Shown: piece after piece, positions 7,582 through 16,633 of the stretch
Numbering within the stretch: the stretch's first letter is position 1
Layout of the letters: the number at the start of each line of letters is the position of its first letter
From: Chitinophagales bacterium
GTDB lineage: Bacteria; Bacteroidota; Bacteroidia; Chitinophagales; JADIYW01
Reading direction: 5' to 3'
DNA length: 59,508 bases
Assembly (NCBI GenBank): GCA_019694955.1
Contig: JAIBAX010000027.1
Span: forward strand, 1 to 59,508
Notes under the pieces: model-generated
What the model saw: the letters and a program-made list of their open reading frames with translations, nothing else
What the model was told of the DNA's origin: nothing
Databases searched by the model: none
Position numbers and translations under genes: made by a program

Positions 7582-10455
7582 TTATTCAAATAAAAATTCT
7601 ATGTCTTCAAAACTCAGGTTCTTAACAAAATTCTCTTCTTCTGTAATCAATTCATCAGAAAGCCCCTTTTTCCTTTCCTGTATCTTCATGATTTTTTCTT
7701 CTATGGTGTCTTTACAAATCAACTTATACGCAAAGACGCTCTTATTTTGTCCGATTCTATGGGTTCTATCGATGGCTTGTTGTTCGATGGCACTGTTCCA
7801 CCATGGGTCGATGAGGTACACATAATCTGCCGCCGTCAATGTAATTCCGGCATTTCCTGTTTTTAAGCTCAGAAGAAAAACATCTGTTGTACATGCTTCT
7901 GACTGGAAAGCATCTACCAATTCCATGCGTTTACTCATTGGAGTATCACCATCGATTTGGAAATAGGGGATATTTTCTGACTGAAATGCATCGCCAATGA
8001 CTTTCAACATTTCTTTAAACTGTGAAAATATGAGCATTTTATTGCTGCCAGAGCGCTGTTTGACTTCGTCTAAAATTATTTCTAATTTGATAGATTGTTC
8101 TACTATTTCATCCCTGTTTTTCAATAAAACCGGAGAGCAACATACTTGTCTCAACCGTATGATTGCCTGAAGAACGGACAGCTTCGACTTTGCAAGTCCC
8201 TCATTCTTGATTTCTAAGAATAGGCTATTTTTGATGCCATTCTTAATTTCTTCATAAACTGCAAACTGCTCGTCACGCATCTCACAGTATAATATTGACT
8301 CCACTTTTGGTGGTAAGTCTTGGGCTACTTGTTGTTTGGTTCTTCGCAATACGAAAGGTTGTATCTTCCTTTTAAATGCTGTTGTTTTTTCTGCATTGCG
8401 TTGTTTCTCAATTGGATTTGCAAATTCTTCTCTAAACTGTTCCGTACCACCCAAATATCCGGGCAATAAGAAGTTTAATGGCGCATAAATATCCATTAGA
8501 TTGTTTAAAATTGGCGTACCACTCAGGGCAATCCTATTCCTGGCATTTAACTGCATTACGGCCTTTGTGACTTGTGCATGTAGGTTTTTTACATTTTGGC
8601 TTTCATCCAAAATGGCTATATCCCAATATATGTTCTTGATATCGTCGATATCGATTCTTGCGGTGGCATACGAGGTGATGCAAACGGTATAATTTGCAAA
8701 GAAATCCTTGAAATTTCTTTGTGTTCCATGATGCACCAAAACTGTAGTGTCGGGTAGAAATTTTTCTAACTCTGATTTCCAGTTGTAAATCAAAGAACCG
8801 GGGCATACAATGAGGATTTTGGATGAAGGTTTTTGTTCTAATTCGGCAGCCATTGCGCTGATCGTTTGAACTGTTTTTCCTAGCCCCATATCATCTGCCA
8901 AACAAGCCCCTGCATTAATTTCTGAAAGTAGCCGTATCCATTCATACCCTTTTTGCTGATAAGGTCTGAGCGTTGCCTGTAAACGCTGTGGCAAGGGATA
9001 GATAGATGCTTCGGTGGTTTGCCATTTTTGCCATTTTTGCCACCATTTATTATCGAAAACAAACTTAAAATGCTTGCTTTGCTCCAATTCATCACTGCTT
9101 AATAGCACCCATTTAGGCACTTCAACATGGTGACTTTCAATTTTGGCATATTTTAGAATGGGAGCATACTCTTGTATCCATTCATCCGGAAAAACGCCAA
9201 TGGAATTGTCTTTTAACAAGATAGAGCGATTGTCATTCTTGAAGATTTTTTGGAGTTCTTTCAATGCAATTTGCTCACTTCCAAAGGAAACATACATATC
9301 GAAACTTAATATCCTTTCCTCCGTTTTTAGGTTTTCCACCACTGTTTTTACGGGATGTTCTGAATACCTGAAGTGTTTTAGTAGTTCAAGTCCTAAAAAC
9401 TGAATATCTTCAGAGAGGATGTTGTGGTAAAATTGTAAAAACCAGTTTTTTTTCTTCGCTTTCTCATAAGTGAGGTAAAAATATCCACCATTTTGCTTGG
9501 AAAAATCGGGGTGCGTTGCTTTTAAAAAGTTTAAAAATGCCTTTTCTTCCTCCTTATTCCTTTTGATTGCGACCACTTTTCCGTCGGCATATGTTTCATG
9601 AATTTCTTGAAAAGCACCACTGATCTTACTGCCTTCATAATCCCAAACGGGTGTGATGACTAAAAACTCACCATTGCTGAGTTCACTTAGTTGAAGACAA
9701 CGGGTCGGTATGACATCTACACTTTTTGTTTGAAGAAGGTCATTGTCCTGTAAGGTATATTTATCCTCTAAAAACCTCAGTACCTGGTACTTGAATTCTG
9801 CTAAGTCTTTTCCAAATTTAGATGGTTGGCGTGCTTTTAACCAATTAAGGGTTTGATAATCATCATATTGAAGTAAGAAATACTCACTCTCTTTTCTTAG
9901 CAAAAACTCAAAACGTTCAAAAGCCGAACGCTGATGCTCGGTATTATTGATAAGAAAGCTAACATCTATGTCAAAAAAGTCATTTTTGTCTTTTACTATT
10001 GACAATTGCATCGTTACCTTTGCTGGATTTGTTTTACAAGTGGCTTTTACATGTTTGTTTATGGCTTTGTGAAATACTTCGTGATATATTTTTATTTCAT
10101 TCTCGAAATCAAAAAAAGTGATGAATTTATCATAGATGGTGCGTAAAAGAATTTTGTCTAATATTTTCTCAATATCCTGTCCAGATTTTTGTTGTTTTAA
10201 AACTTTCCTTTGTGATTCTGCAATTTCCTGAAGGATATTGATGTCGAAATTTTTTATAGTGTAGTATATTTGACCTTTTTCCTTTTTTTTTGCGAAGTAA
10301 CCATATAATTCATCTAACTGATGAAGCTGAAAATCCTTCACTCCATTTGGTTTTTCTATAATTTTGTAGAGGTAGAATAAGTCGGTATAATGGCGTACAT
10401 TTTCGGGAATGAGATACAAGGCGTACTCTATAACATCTTTCGATTTTGTATACAT
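7582..10455 (-). CDS. SNF2-family DEAD/DEAH helicase-like ATPase
   Basis: A 957-residue protein. The C-terminal half is a complete SNF2 motor: Q-like RPYQQKGYEW (497-506), Walker A DDMGLGKTVQT (521-531), DEAH-box variant DESQN, SGTPILNN (motif III), FVLRRTKQQV, motif V LSLKTGNAGITLTAADYV and motif VI IDRTHRIGQ. The N-terminal 480 residues are a Bacteroidota-specific region without a domain I can name; no SWIM zinc finger is evident. Such proteins translocate on duplex DNA and remodel protein-DNA complexes. The CoA-transferase gene lies 8 bases upstream, so they may be cotranscribed. Confidence 0.9.
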   Translation of the reverse strand: MYTKSKDVIEYALYLIPENVRHYTDLFYLYKIIEKPNGVKDFQLHQLDELYGYFAKKKEKGQIYYTIKNFDINILQEIAESQRKVLKQQKSGQDIEKILDKILLRTIYDKFITFFDFENEIKIYHEVFHKAINKHVKATCKTNPAKVTMQLSIVKDKNDFFDIDVSFLINNTEHQRSAFERFEFLLRKESEYFLLQYDDYQTLNWLKARQPSKFGKDLAEFKYQVLRFLEDKYTLQDNDLLQTKSVDVIPTRCLQLSELSNGEFLVITPVWDYEGSKISGAFQEIHETYADGKVVAIKRNKEEEKAFLNFLKATHPDFSKQNGGYFYLTYEKAKKKNWFLQFYHNILSEDIQFLGLELLKHFRYSEHPVKTVVENLKTEERILSFDMYVSFGSEQIALKELQKIFKNDNRSILLKDNSIGVFPDEWIQEYAPILKYAKIESHHVEVPKWVLLSSDELEQSKHFKFVFDNKWWQKWQKWQTTEASIYPLPQRLQATLRPYQQKGYEWIRLLSEINAGACLADDMGLGKTVQTISAMAAELEQKPSSKILIVCPGSLIYNWKSELEKFLPDTTVLVHHGTQRNFKDFFANYTVCITSYATARIDIDDIKNIYWDIAILDESQNVKNLHAQVTKAVMQLNARNRIALSGTPILNNLMDIYAPLNFLLPGYLGGTEQFREEFANPIEKQRNAEKTTAFKRKIQPFVLRRTKQQVAQDLPPKVESILYCEMRDEQFAVYEEIKNGIKNSLFLEIKNEGLAKSKLSVLQAIIRLRQVCCSPVLLKNRDEIVEQSIKLEIILDEVKQRSGSNKMLIFSQFKEMLKVIGDAFQSENIPYFQIDGDTPMSKRMELVDAFQSEACTTDVFLLSLKTGNAGITLTAADYVYLIDPWWNSAIEQQAIDRTHRIGQNKSVFAYKLICKDTIEEKIMKIQERKKGLSDELITEEENFVKNLSFEDIEFLFE

Positions 10456-10463
10456 GATAAGGT

Positions 10464-11672
10464 TTAATAGATAATCTTATTGGCTTTTAATTGGTCAATT
10501 TTAGCAGCATCGTATCCTACATCCCTTAAGATGCTTATCGTATCTTCTCCCATGAGTGGTGGTGCCCAAGAAGGTACAGCAGGCGTACCGCTGAACTTAA
10601 ACGGCTGGTTGATGCTTCTAAGTTTACCGTAATTAGGGTGTTCTGTTTCTACAAACATTTCTCGCTCTATCAGGTGTTCATTGCTGTCTAATTCTTCAAG
10701 TGCCAAAATCGGTGTAAGGCAAAAATCATATGCTTCAGCAAAAGCAGCCCATTCATCTCTAGTTTTTGTTAAAAAAAGCTGCTCCAAATCTTGTTTTAAT
10801 GCTACTACCATAGATGGTTCCGGTAGCATGCGCATGATCCATTCCGGTTTTTGTATGGCAATGCAGAACTCTTGCCAAAATTTAGGCTCTAAGGCACCTA
10901 AGGCAACGAATTTCCCATCTTTGCAGGTATATATTCCGTAATTGGCCATACCACCGGATAACATCGGTTCTTCTCGCTCATAGGTTTTTCCGGTATTTAA
11001 ATGTTCCGTTAGTAAAAATGAAATGAGTGGCATGGATGCATCTGTCATAGCAACGTCCACAAACTGTCCTTTTCCGGTATTTCCTCTTGCAATGATGGCA
11101 CTGAGGCAAGCAATCACCATAGGGTAGGAGCCTCCTGCAATATCAGCAATCTGTGGTGCAGGCATAACGGGTTTTTCTTTCGTACCCATAAGTCCCAGCA
11201 GTCCTGCATAGCCAATGTAATTTAAGTCGTGTCCTGCCTTATCTTTATATTTGCCCGTATATCCGTAGCCTGTAACGGCTACATATATGATGCGTGGATT
11301 GATTGCTGAAACGGTAGTATAATCAAGTCCCATTTTCTCCAAGACACCCGGACGGAAAGAGTCTAAAACGATGTCTGCTTCTTTAGCAAGATCATAGAAG
11401 ATGGCCTTCCCTTCTTCACTTTTGAGGTTGATACACAAGCTCTTTTTAGAACGATTTACAGCAAGATAAAAATAGGATTGATTGCCTTTCATGGGCGGGA
11501 AATTTCGCGTGTAATCCGGTACCTTGGGATCCTCAATTTTTATGACTTCGGCACCTAAGTCTGCTAAAAGCTGACTTCCAAGTGGGCCGGGAAGCAGGCG
11601 TGTTAAGTCTAAAATTTTAATGCCTTGAAGTGGTCCAGCGTTGGGTTTGCGAGAAATGTTTTCCATAGCCAT
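10464..11672 (-). CDS. CaiB/BaiF (class III) CoA-transferase or alpha-methylacyl-CoA racemase-like
   Basis: About 402 residues from the ATG at 11672 (MAMENISRK); the frame upstream begins with a TTG at 11684, and ATG 11666 is also possible. The family opening GIKILDLTRLLPGPLGSQLLADLGAEVIKIE is clear in pattern, followed by LNLKSEEGKAI-type CINLKSEEGKAIFYDL, LDSFRPGVLEKMG and the region VDVAMTDASMPL with the catalytic Asp. Family members move CoA between carboxylic acids or racemise 2-methylacyl-CoA; these two roles cannot be separated here. No partner acyl-CoA enzyme is adjacent. Confidence 0.87.
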   Translation of the reverse strand: MAMENISRKPNAGPLQGIKILDLTRLLPGPLGSQLLADLGAEVIKIEDPKVPDYTRNFPPMKGNQSYFYLAVNRSKKSLCINLKSEEGKAIFYDLAKEADIVLDSFRPGVLEKMGLDYTTVSAINPRIIYVAVTGYGYTGKYKDKAGHDLNYIGYAGLLGLMGTKEKPVMPAPQIADIAGGSYPMVIACLSAIIARGNTGKGQFVDVAMTDASMPLISFLLTEHLNTGKTYEREEPMLSGGMANYGIYTCKDGKFVALGALEPKFWQEFCIAIQKPEWIMRMLPEPSMVVALKQDLEQLFLTKTRDEWAAFAEAYDFCLTPILALEELDSNEHLIEREMFVETEHPNYGKLRSINQPFKFSGTPAVPSWAPPLMGEDTISILRDVGYDAAKIDQLKANKIIY

Positions 11673-11742
11673 ATTTTGTGCCAAAGAAATGGAAAAATGT
11701 GGGGAATTGCAAATTATTATAACAGGTTGATTTATAAATTAG

Positions 11743-11818
11743 TCCACTCGTGTTCTAGAGTCAACACGTGAACAGGGAATTGGATAATGGACTATTTTAT
11801 AATTACTTTCGTGATAAT
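11743..11818 (+). repeat. Dispersed hairpin element, copy 1
   Basis: This intergenic stretch holds a hairpin (CGTGTT 11749-11754 with AACACG 11763-11768), then GGGAATTGG, then the conserved core GGACTATTTTATAATTAC. Related copies lie at 29552-29584 (minus), 55978-56043 (minus) and 59320-59398 (plus). It occupies the gap between the YdeI-like gene's stop and the CoA-transferase start. Confidence 0.7.
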
Positions 11819-11836
11819 TTGAAGTTCAAAGCATTG

Positions 11837-12460
11837 TCAATACTCATTAAATCCTTTTCCTTCAAAAATCTGTTGCATACATTTTTCTATTCTCGCGGTT
11901 CTGGTTTGTGACTGTTTGGCAGCCGAAAAATGTAATAGGTAAGACCTTCTACGTCCCGGAGTGAGTGCTTCGAAGGCAGTTTGCAGTGCAGGATACTCAT
12001 TAAATTTTTGCGTTAATTCCTCCGGAACTTCGTAGTCATCCACTTTTTTTAAAGAGACCTTCAACCCCGCTTTTTCAACTTCTATGGCTTCGTAGATATA
12101 TGTTTTTAGAATAGCTTCCAGTTCTTGAATAGAACGTGTGTTGGTAAAGCGAACAACTCTTGCCGTTTGTGAGTTTTCTCCTGGTTTTTCTAAGATATTG
12201 TGGGCATCGTGCAGCAAAACTCCTTTGAAGAAGGTAAGTGAGCAATATTCCTTGAATGCGGCTATCATCAGTATATTACTCTTTTTATATATATAACATG
12301 GCATTCCCCATTTGAGTGTTTCCTCTAACCCACAACTCAGGACTATAGCTCTAAGTTGTTTTAAAACCTCTTGCCAAGTATTGACTTTGCAGTCAGGCGT
12401 GCCGCCATACTTACAGCGACCACAACCATCCACCAAATATTTGTCAACCTCAGCAATCAA
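11837..12460 (-). CDS. YdeI/OmpD-associated, DUF1801-type protein
   Basis: A 207-residue cytosolic protein. The N-terminal half matches the DUF1801 fold (EETLKWGMPCYIYKKSNILM.. and CSLTFFKGVLL), preceded by a distinctive CGRCKYGGTPDC Cys cluster. The C-terminal part carries the YdeI helix-rich ending (TPGRRRSYLLHFSAAKQSQTR..). Function is unknown in the family. The start is a TTG at 12460: the frame is closed by TAA seven bases upstream, there is no nearby ATG, and MIAEVDKYL fits the usual family opening. An AT-rich inverted repeat ends 6 bases before that start. Confidence 0.75.
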   Translation of the reverse strand: MIAEVDKYLVDGCGRCKYGGTPDCKVNTWQEVLKQLRAIVLSCGLEETLKWGMPCYIYKKSNILMIAAFKEYCSLTFFKGVLLHDAHNILEKPGENSQTARVVRFTNTRSIQELEAILKTYIYEAIEVEKAGLKVSLKKVDDYEVPEELTQKFNEYPALQTAFEALTPGRRRSYLLHFSAAKQSQTRTARIEKCMQQIFEGKGFNEY

Positions 12461-12466
12461 ATAGAA

Positions 12467-12523
12467 TTAATTTTAAATTATAAATTCAAAATTATAAATT
12501 TAAAATTTTTAATTTAAAATTAA
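12467..12523. repeat. AT-rich inverted repeat
   Basis: TTAATTTTAAATTA at 12467-12480 is an exact reverse complement of TAATTTAAAATTAA at 12510-12523 (14-base arms, 29-base loop). It fills the 72-base gap between the DUF4197 stop and the TTG start of the YdeI-like gene. The loop is built of words (AATTCAAAATTATAAATT) that also make up the array at 32-33.6 kb. Confidence 0.7.
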
Positions 12524-12532
12524 TAATCGAAC

Positions 12533-13297
12533 TTACTGTCCTTGTGTACTTTTTTTCTTGTCGGCGAAGCCGAATACTTTCTTTAATAAATCCGTGGTTC
12601 TGGCAAATGGATCTTGACGAATTTTATTCTCTTCTTTCTCCACCATTAAGAAAACGCCATCCAATGCTTTTTGTGTGACGAATCCCGATAAATCTGTATT
12701 TACAGGTTTTACGAAAGGTATTTTATTATAGGTTGTAGTTGCATCACCCCAAAATTTAGTAGCGTTGGTGGTGCTTAATGCGTTGTCAATGATCGGTCTG
12801 AATTTCTCAGTCAGTAGTGGTGTGGTTGTTTTTTTAAGGTAAGCCGTTGCTTGTCCTTCTCCGCCAAATAAGATATTCATGGCATCTTGAATGGTCATTT
12901 GTTTGATGGCAGTTACGAACACCTCTTTTGCTTCTCCCGAAGCTTTTTCTGCTGCACGGTTCAGCGACATGGTTACTTTGTCCACCAATCCTCCGGCACC
13001 GACTTTTTGTAAGGCATTTGCTACAAAATCTGCTTCTTGTGGCCAAGGAATTTTTACCAAATCATTTTTAAAAAAGCCATCTTCTTTCGACAATAGTCCA
13101 GTGCCGTTGATGATGCCCATTATTAAGGCTTCTTTTAAGCCCTGTGCTGTTTCACCTTCTGTTGGATCTGCACTTACACCTCCTAATATGGTGCCAACGG
13201 TTTGTTGGATTTGTTGGGTAGTACATGCTGTTAACATCAGCGAAGTAAAACCAATGGCAATAAAAATTCTGAATCTCTTGATTTTTTGGAATAACAT
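12533..13297 (-). CDS. DUF4197 lipoprotein
   Basis: 254 residues from the ATG at 13297; the longer frame to 13468 overlaps cinA and is rejected. It starts with a lipoprotein signal (MLFQKIKRFRIFIAIGF..) with the lipobox Cys at 25 (LTAC). The DUF4197 features are clear: ALIMGIINGTGLLSKEDGFF, KIPWPQEADFV, LVDKVTMSLNRAAEKA, AIKQMTIQDAMNILFG, then ATAYLKKTTTPLL. The family is mainly alpha-helical, exported, and of unknown function. It is divergent from cinA with a 52-base gap. Confidence 0.88.
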   Translation of the reverse strand: MLFQKIKRFRIFIAIGFTSLMLTACTTQQIQQTVGTILGGVSADPTEGETAQGLKEALIMGIINGTGLLSKEDGFFKNDLVKIPWPQEADFVANALQKVGAGGLVDKVTMSLNRAAEKASGEAKEVFVTAIKQMTIQDAMNILFGGEGQATAYLKKTTTPLLTEKFRPIIDNALSTTNATKFWGDATTTYNKIPFVKPVNTDLSGFVTQKALDGVFLMVEKEENKIRQDPFARTTDLLKKVFGFADKKKSTQGQ

Positions 13298-13349
13298 AAG
13301 CAAACTTTTTTCTATTTTGAACGCAATTATCGTGCTAAAATATAAAATT

Positions 13350-14597
13350 ATGCTGAATGCAACACTTCTTTCTATTGGTGATGAACTTTTAATCGGACAA
13401 ACGATTAATACAAATGTGAGTTGGATGGCGGAAAAACTGAATGATATCGGGGTGAATGTTTTGCACATGATAACCTTAGCAGATGTTGAAAACGATATTT
13501 TAAAACAGTTGGATATTGCACTGTCGGAGTCGGATATTGTATTGATTACAGGAGGATTAGGACCTACATCTGACGATATAACGCTAGCAACATTGTGTAA
13601 GTATTTCCAATCAGAATTGGTTTGGAATCAACAAGTAATGGATAATATTGACCAGATTTTTGCGTTACGGAAGCGCATGATTACTGAGGAAACACGCAAC
13701 CTTGCCTTTGTTCCAAACGATGCAATCCCTATTTATAATTCCCAAGGTACAGCACCAGGAACAATATTTTATAAAAATGGAAAAATGACTGCGTCCATGC
13801 CGGGAGTTCCTTATGAGATGAAAGCTATGATGACAGAAACGGTTTTACCTTTTATACAGGAAAATTTTCAACTCCCATTTATTGTTCATAGCCATATTTT
13901 AACGGCTGGTGTTGGCGAAACGCAAATTGCCGGACACTTAGTGGATTTTGAAAAGGCACTTCCTGAGCATCTAAAATTAGCATATCTGCCCTCATTAGGA
14001 AAGGTCAGGCTTCGGTTAACGGGGAAGGGAGACGATTATCCAACACTACAAAAATTAGTCGAAGAAAAAACGGAAGAATTAGCAACACTTATTGAACCCT
14101 ATATTTACGGTTTTAATCAAGATACGTTAGAAGGGAATATCGGTAAAATTTTATTGGAGAAAAAGTTGCAATTGGGGCTTGCGGAAAGCTGTACAGGAGG
14201 TTTTATCAGTCATGCCATTACTGCTATTCCGGGCGCGTCTAATTACTTCAAGGGCGGTATTATAGCTTATTCTAATGAGATAAAGCGCAAGGTATTGGGT
14301 GTGAACGAAGAGACATTATCGCAAAAGGGTGCCGTGAGTGAAGCCTGTGTCGAAGAGATGCTTGAGGGTGCTTTACAGGTTTTGGAGGTGGATGTTGCCG
14401 TAGCAATATCCGGAATTGCCGGTCCTGGTGGTGGAACAAAAGAGAAACCTGTAGGAACGGTTGTTATTGGGGTAGGCAATAAGGACAAAAAACACATTAA
14501 AACCTTAACGTTTACTTCAGACCGCACTAAAAATATTCAGATTAGTGGAACAGTAGCTTTGGTGATGTTGCGAAAATTCTTGTTAACTATCTTGTAA
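13350..14597 (+). CDS. cinA: CinA: competence/damage-inducible protein, nicotinamide-nucleotide amidase
   Basis: 415 residues from the ATG at 13350 (MLNATLLSIGDELLIGQ). The 568-codon open frame extends far into the opposite-strand DUF4197 gene and is not the real start. The N-terminal MoCF-like domain has the motif TGGLGPTSDDIT and FVPNDAIPIYNSQGTAPG. The C-terminal PncC-type domain has ESCTGGFISHAITAIPGAS and ISGIAGPGGGTKEKPVGTV. CinA hydrolyses NMN to nicotinic acid mononucleotide and ADP-ribose, recycling pyridine nucleotides. It is followed after 37 bases by the E2 gene. Confidence 0.93.
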   Translation: MLNATLLSIGDELLIGQTINTNVSWMAEKLNDIGVNVLHMITLADVENDILKQLDIALSESDIVLITGGLGPTSDDITLATLCKYFQSELVWNQQVMDNIDQIFALRKRMITEETRNLAFVPNDAIPIYNSQGTAPGTIFYKNGKMTASMPGVPYEMKAMMTETVLPFIQENFQLPFIVHSHILTAGVGETQIAGHLVDFEKALPEHLKLAYLPSLGKVRLRLTGKGDDYPTLQKLVEEKTEELATLIEPYIYGFNQDTLEGNIGKILLEKKLQLGLAESCTGGFISHAITAIPGASNYFKGGIIAYSNEIKRKVLGVNEETLSQKGAVSEACVEEMLEGALQVLEVDVAVAISGIAGPGGGTKEKPVGTVVIGVGNKDKKHIKTLTFTSDRTKNIQISGTVALVMLRKFLLTIL

Positions 14598-14611
14598 TTT
14601 CTGGTGATATC

Positions 14612-14619
14612 CTTAACTT
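14612..14619 (+). promoter_or_regulatory. Probable -7 element of the E2 gene
   Basis: TAACTTCG fits TAnnTTTG at 7 of 8 positions, about 15 bases before the ATG at 14635. E2 may have its own promoter in addition to read-through from cinA. Confidence 0.35.
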
Positions 14620-14634
14620 CGCAAAAAAAAGGTT

Positions 14635-16011
14635 ATGGCTGAGTATAGATTGGTAATGCCGAAAATGGGTGAGAGCGTTATTGAGGCAACGATATTAAGT
14701 TGGAAAAAAAATGTTGGCGATGCCATTGCCGAAAATGAAATCATCCTCGAAGTGGCTACTGATAAAGTTGATAGTGAGGTGCCTTGTCCTGTTTCGGGTG
14801 TGTTGAAAGAAATCCTTTTTAAAGAAAATGATGTAGTTGCCATAGGAAAAGTAATGGCTATCATTGAAACGGAAATGACCGTTGAGCAAGCGGATATTCC
14901 GGTAGAAAATGAAGTTATGGTGGAAGAAAAGATAGCAACGCCTGTTGTTGTGACTGTAGAAAAAATTGAAGAAGAACCTGTTGTAGAATCGGTTGCTGTA
15001 GTGGAAAAAACGGTTGAAGTGGCTAAAGAAACTATTGCTACGACGGTAGTAAATGACAAATATTTTTCTCCTTTGGTCTTGAATATAGCCAAAACGGAAG
15101 GCGTGTCTCTTGCGGAATTAGATCAGTTGACAGGTTCCGGTGCAGGCGGGCGTGTAACCAAGGAGGATATCTTGGCTTATGTTGCTGATAAAAAATCAGG
15201 AAAAGCACCTGTTTCTGCTGCCGAAAAAATACAAACGCCTGTCCAAGAGAAAAAGGCAGTACAAGAACCCATTCCGTCTTTAGGAACAAGTAGTTTGGGC
15301 GATGAAATCATTGAAATGGATCGCATGCGTAAGCTGATTGGCAAGCACATGCTAGAATCCAGAAGAATTTCCCCGCATGTTTCATCATTTGTAGAAGTAG
15401 ATGTTACCAATATTGTAAAATGGCGCGATAAGCATAAGGACGCATTCCTCAAGAAAGAAGGGATAAAGTTGACCTTTATGCCAGTATTTATGGAAGCTAT
15501 TGTAAAAACAATCAAGGATTTTCCGATGATAAATATTTCGGTTTCTTCCGATGGCGAAAAGATTATCAAAAAGAAAGATATCAATTTGGGCATGGCAACG
15601 GCATTGCCCAACGGCAACCTCATTGTTCCGGTGATTAAAAATGCAGACCGCAAGAGTTTAGTAGGCTTGGCTGCGGAGATTCAGTCATTGGCAGAGAAAG
15701 CCAGAAAGAATAGCTTGTCGCCGGAAGACATTCAGGGTGGTACTTATACGGTGTCTAACATGGGGACGTTCGGCAATATTATGGGTACAGGAATCATTAA
15801 TCAACCGCAAGTGGCCATAATGGTATTGGGTTCGGTTACCAAAAAACCGGTAGTCTTAGAAACACCAGAAGGTGATGTTATTGCTATTAGACATATGATG
15901 TACCTATCACATACTTACGATCATCGTGTAGTAGATGGAATGTTAGGAGGTATGTTCGTGAAAAGGGTGAAAGATTATTTGGAGGCGTTTGAAGTAGATA
16001 GGGAGTTGTAG
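14635..16011 (+). CDS. Dihydrolipoamide acyltransferase (E2) of a 2-oxo acid dehydrogenase complex
   Basis: 458 residues with the full E2 layout: one lipoyl domain with Lys44 in EVATDKVDSEVP, a Val/Glu-rich linker (about 80-135), a peripheral-subunit binding domain (about 140-180, with GAGGRVTKEDI), a second linker, and the catalytic domain ending in SHTYDHRVVDG (His430, Asp434). The enzyme moves the acyl group from lipoamide to CoA. The single lipoyl domain and TDKVDSEVP sequence fit branched-chain or pyruvate E2 in Bacteroidota; the complex cannot be fixed because no E1 or E3 gene is in the window. Confidence 0.9.
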   Translation: MAEYRLVMPKMGESVIEATILSWKKNVGDAIAENEIILEVATDKVDSEVPCPVSGVLKEILFKENDVVAIGKVMAIIETEMTVEQADIPVENEVMVEEKIATPVVVTVEKIEEEPVVESVAVVEKTVEVAKETIATTVVNDKYFSPLVLNIAKTEGVSLAELDQLTGSGAGGRVTKEDILAYVADKKSGKAPVSAAEKIQTPVQEKKAVQEPIPSLGTSSLGDEIIEMDRMRKLIGKHMLESRRISPHVSSFVEVDVTNIVKWRDKHKDAFLKKEGIKLTFMPVFMEAIVKTIKDFPMINISVSSDGEKIIKKKDINLGMATALPNGNLIVPVIKNADRKSLVGLAAEIQSLAEKARKNSLSPEDIQGGTYTVSNMGTFGNIMGTGIINQPQVAIMVLGSVTKKPVVLETPEGDVIAIRHMMYLSHTYDHRVVDGMLGGMFVKRVKDYLEAFEVDREL

Positions 16012-16047
16012 TTATTGGTTAATGGTCATTGGACATTAGTCAATAGT

Positions 16048-16137
16048 TTTACCAATTTAGTGGTTTTGCATTCTTGAGGAGTTCTTTGGCTTCGGCTCTT
16101 TTAATTCGATGGAGGTGATAGTTGCTTTCTTGGTTGT
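16048..16137 (-). pseudogene. Possible vestige of a coding sequence
   Basis: On the minus strand a short open stretch (stop to stop, about 29 codons) ends in RIKRAEAKELLKNAKPLNW, then TAA at 16048-16050. The helical, charged ending looks like a natural protein C-terminus, but there is no start codon and a stop lies directly upstream. I recognise no family. It lies in the 167-base gap between the E2 gene and a small lipoprotein gene; the rest of the gap shows nothing clear. Confidence 0.25.
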
Positions 16138-16178
16138 TTTAGTTGGTAATTGATTTTTTAAAGAAGATTCATCATATT

Positions 16179-16583
16179 TTATTTAATCATGTTTAGTTTT
16201 CTTTTTATAAAATTATTTTTTGATAGCTGATAAAATGTACCGCTCGCATGTAGTCCAATTAAATGTTTATCGGTTCTTAGACTAATAATCGTGTCGTGGT
16301 AAGTAAGAACTATTTTATCCCACCCTGATCCTTTATAAGGTTCTGGTTTATTCGCATTTGCTATCTCAACTAGAGCTGTTTTAATTTCATTTTTATTTTT
16401 TATAGTAAATGTTGGAACATCTTCGAATTGAAAGGCTTGTCCGTTAATATGTTTAAAAAACGTAATTTTTTGTGGTGTTCCTAATTGAGAAATGGCGTTT
16501 TCTTCATTGAAAGTTTTTGTATCACTGAAACATCCTGAAAAGAATATTGTAATGATTAAGAAGAAAAGAAAGCTTTTGTTCAT
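16179..16583 (-). CDS. Small hypothetical lipoprotein
   Basis: 134 residues with a lipoprotein signal, MNKSFLFFLIITIFFSGC, lipidated Cys18. The mature part is about 115 residues, mixed alpha/beta, with WDKIVLTYHDTIISLRTD and LIGLHASGTFYQL. No domain recognised. It stands first of four consecutive minus-strand small genes between E2 and the MFS transporter. Base composition is more AT-rich than the neighbouring housekeeping genes. Confidence 0.6.
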   Translation of the reverse strand: MNKSFLFFLIITIFFSGCFSDTKTFNEENAISQLGTPQKITFFKHINGQAFQFEDVPTFTIKNKNEIKTALVEIANANKPEPYKGSGWDKIVLTYHDTIISLRTDKHLIGLHASGTFYQLSKNNFIKRKLNMIK

Positions 16584-16633
16584 CTATTCGTATTTTTTGA
16601 TTAATAGTAAGTAAGTCAATTATAGATTAGTTT

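Noticed and set aside
12891..13349. Long N-terminal extension of cinA
   Set aside because: The extra 153 codons lie antisense to the DUF4197 gene and have no family match; the ATG at 13350 starts the conserved CinA domain.
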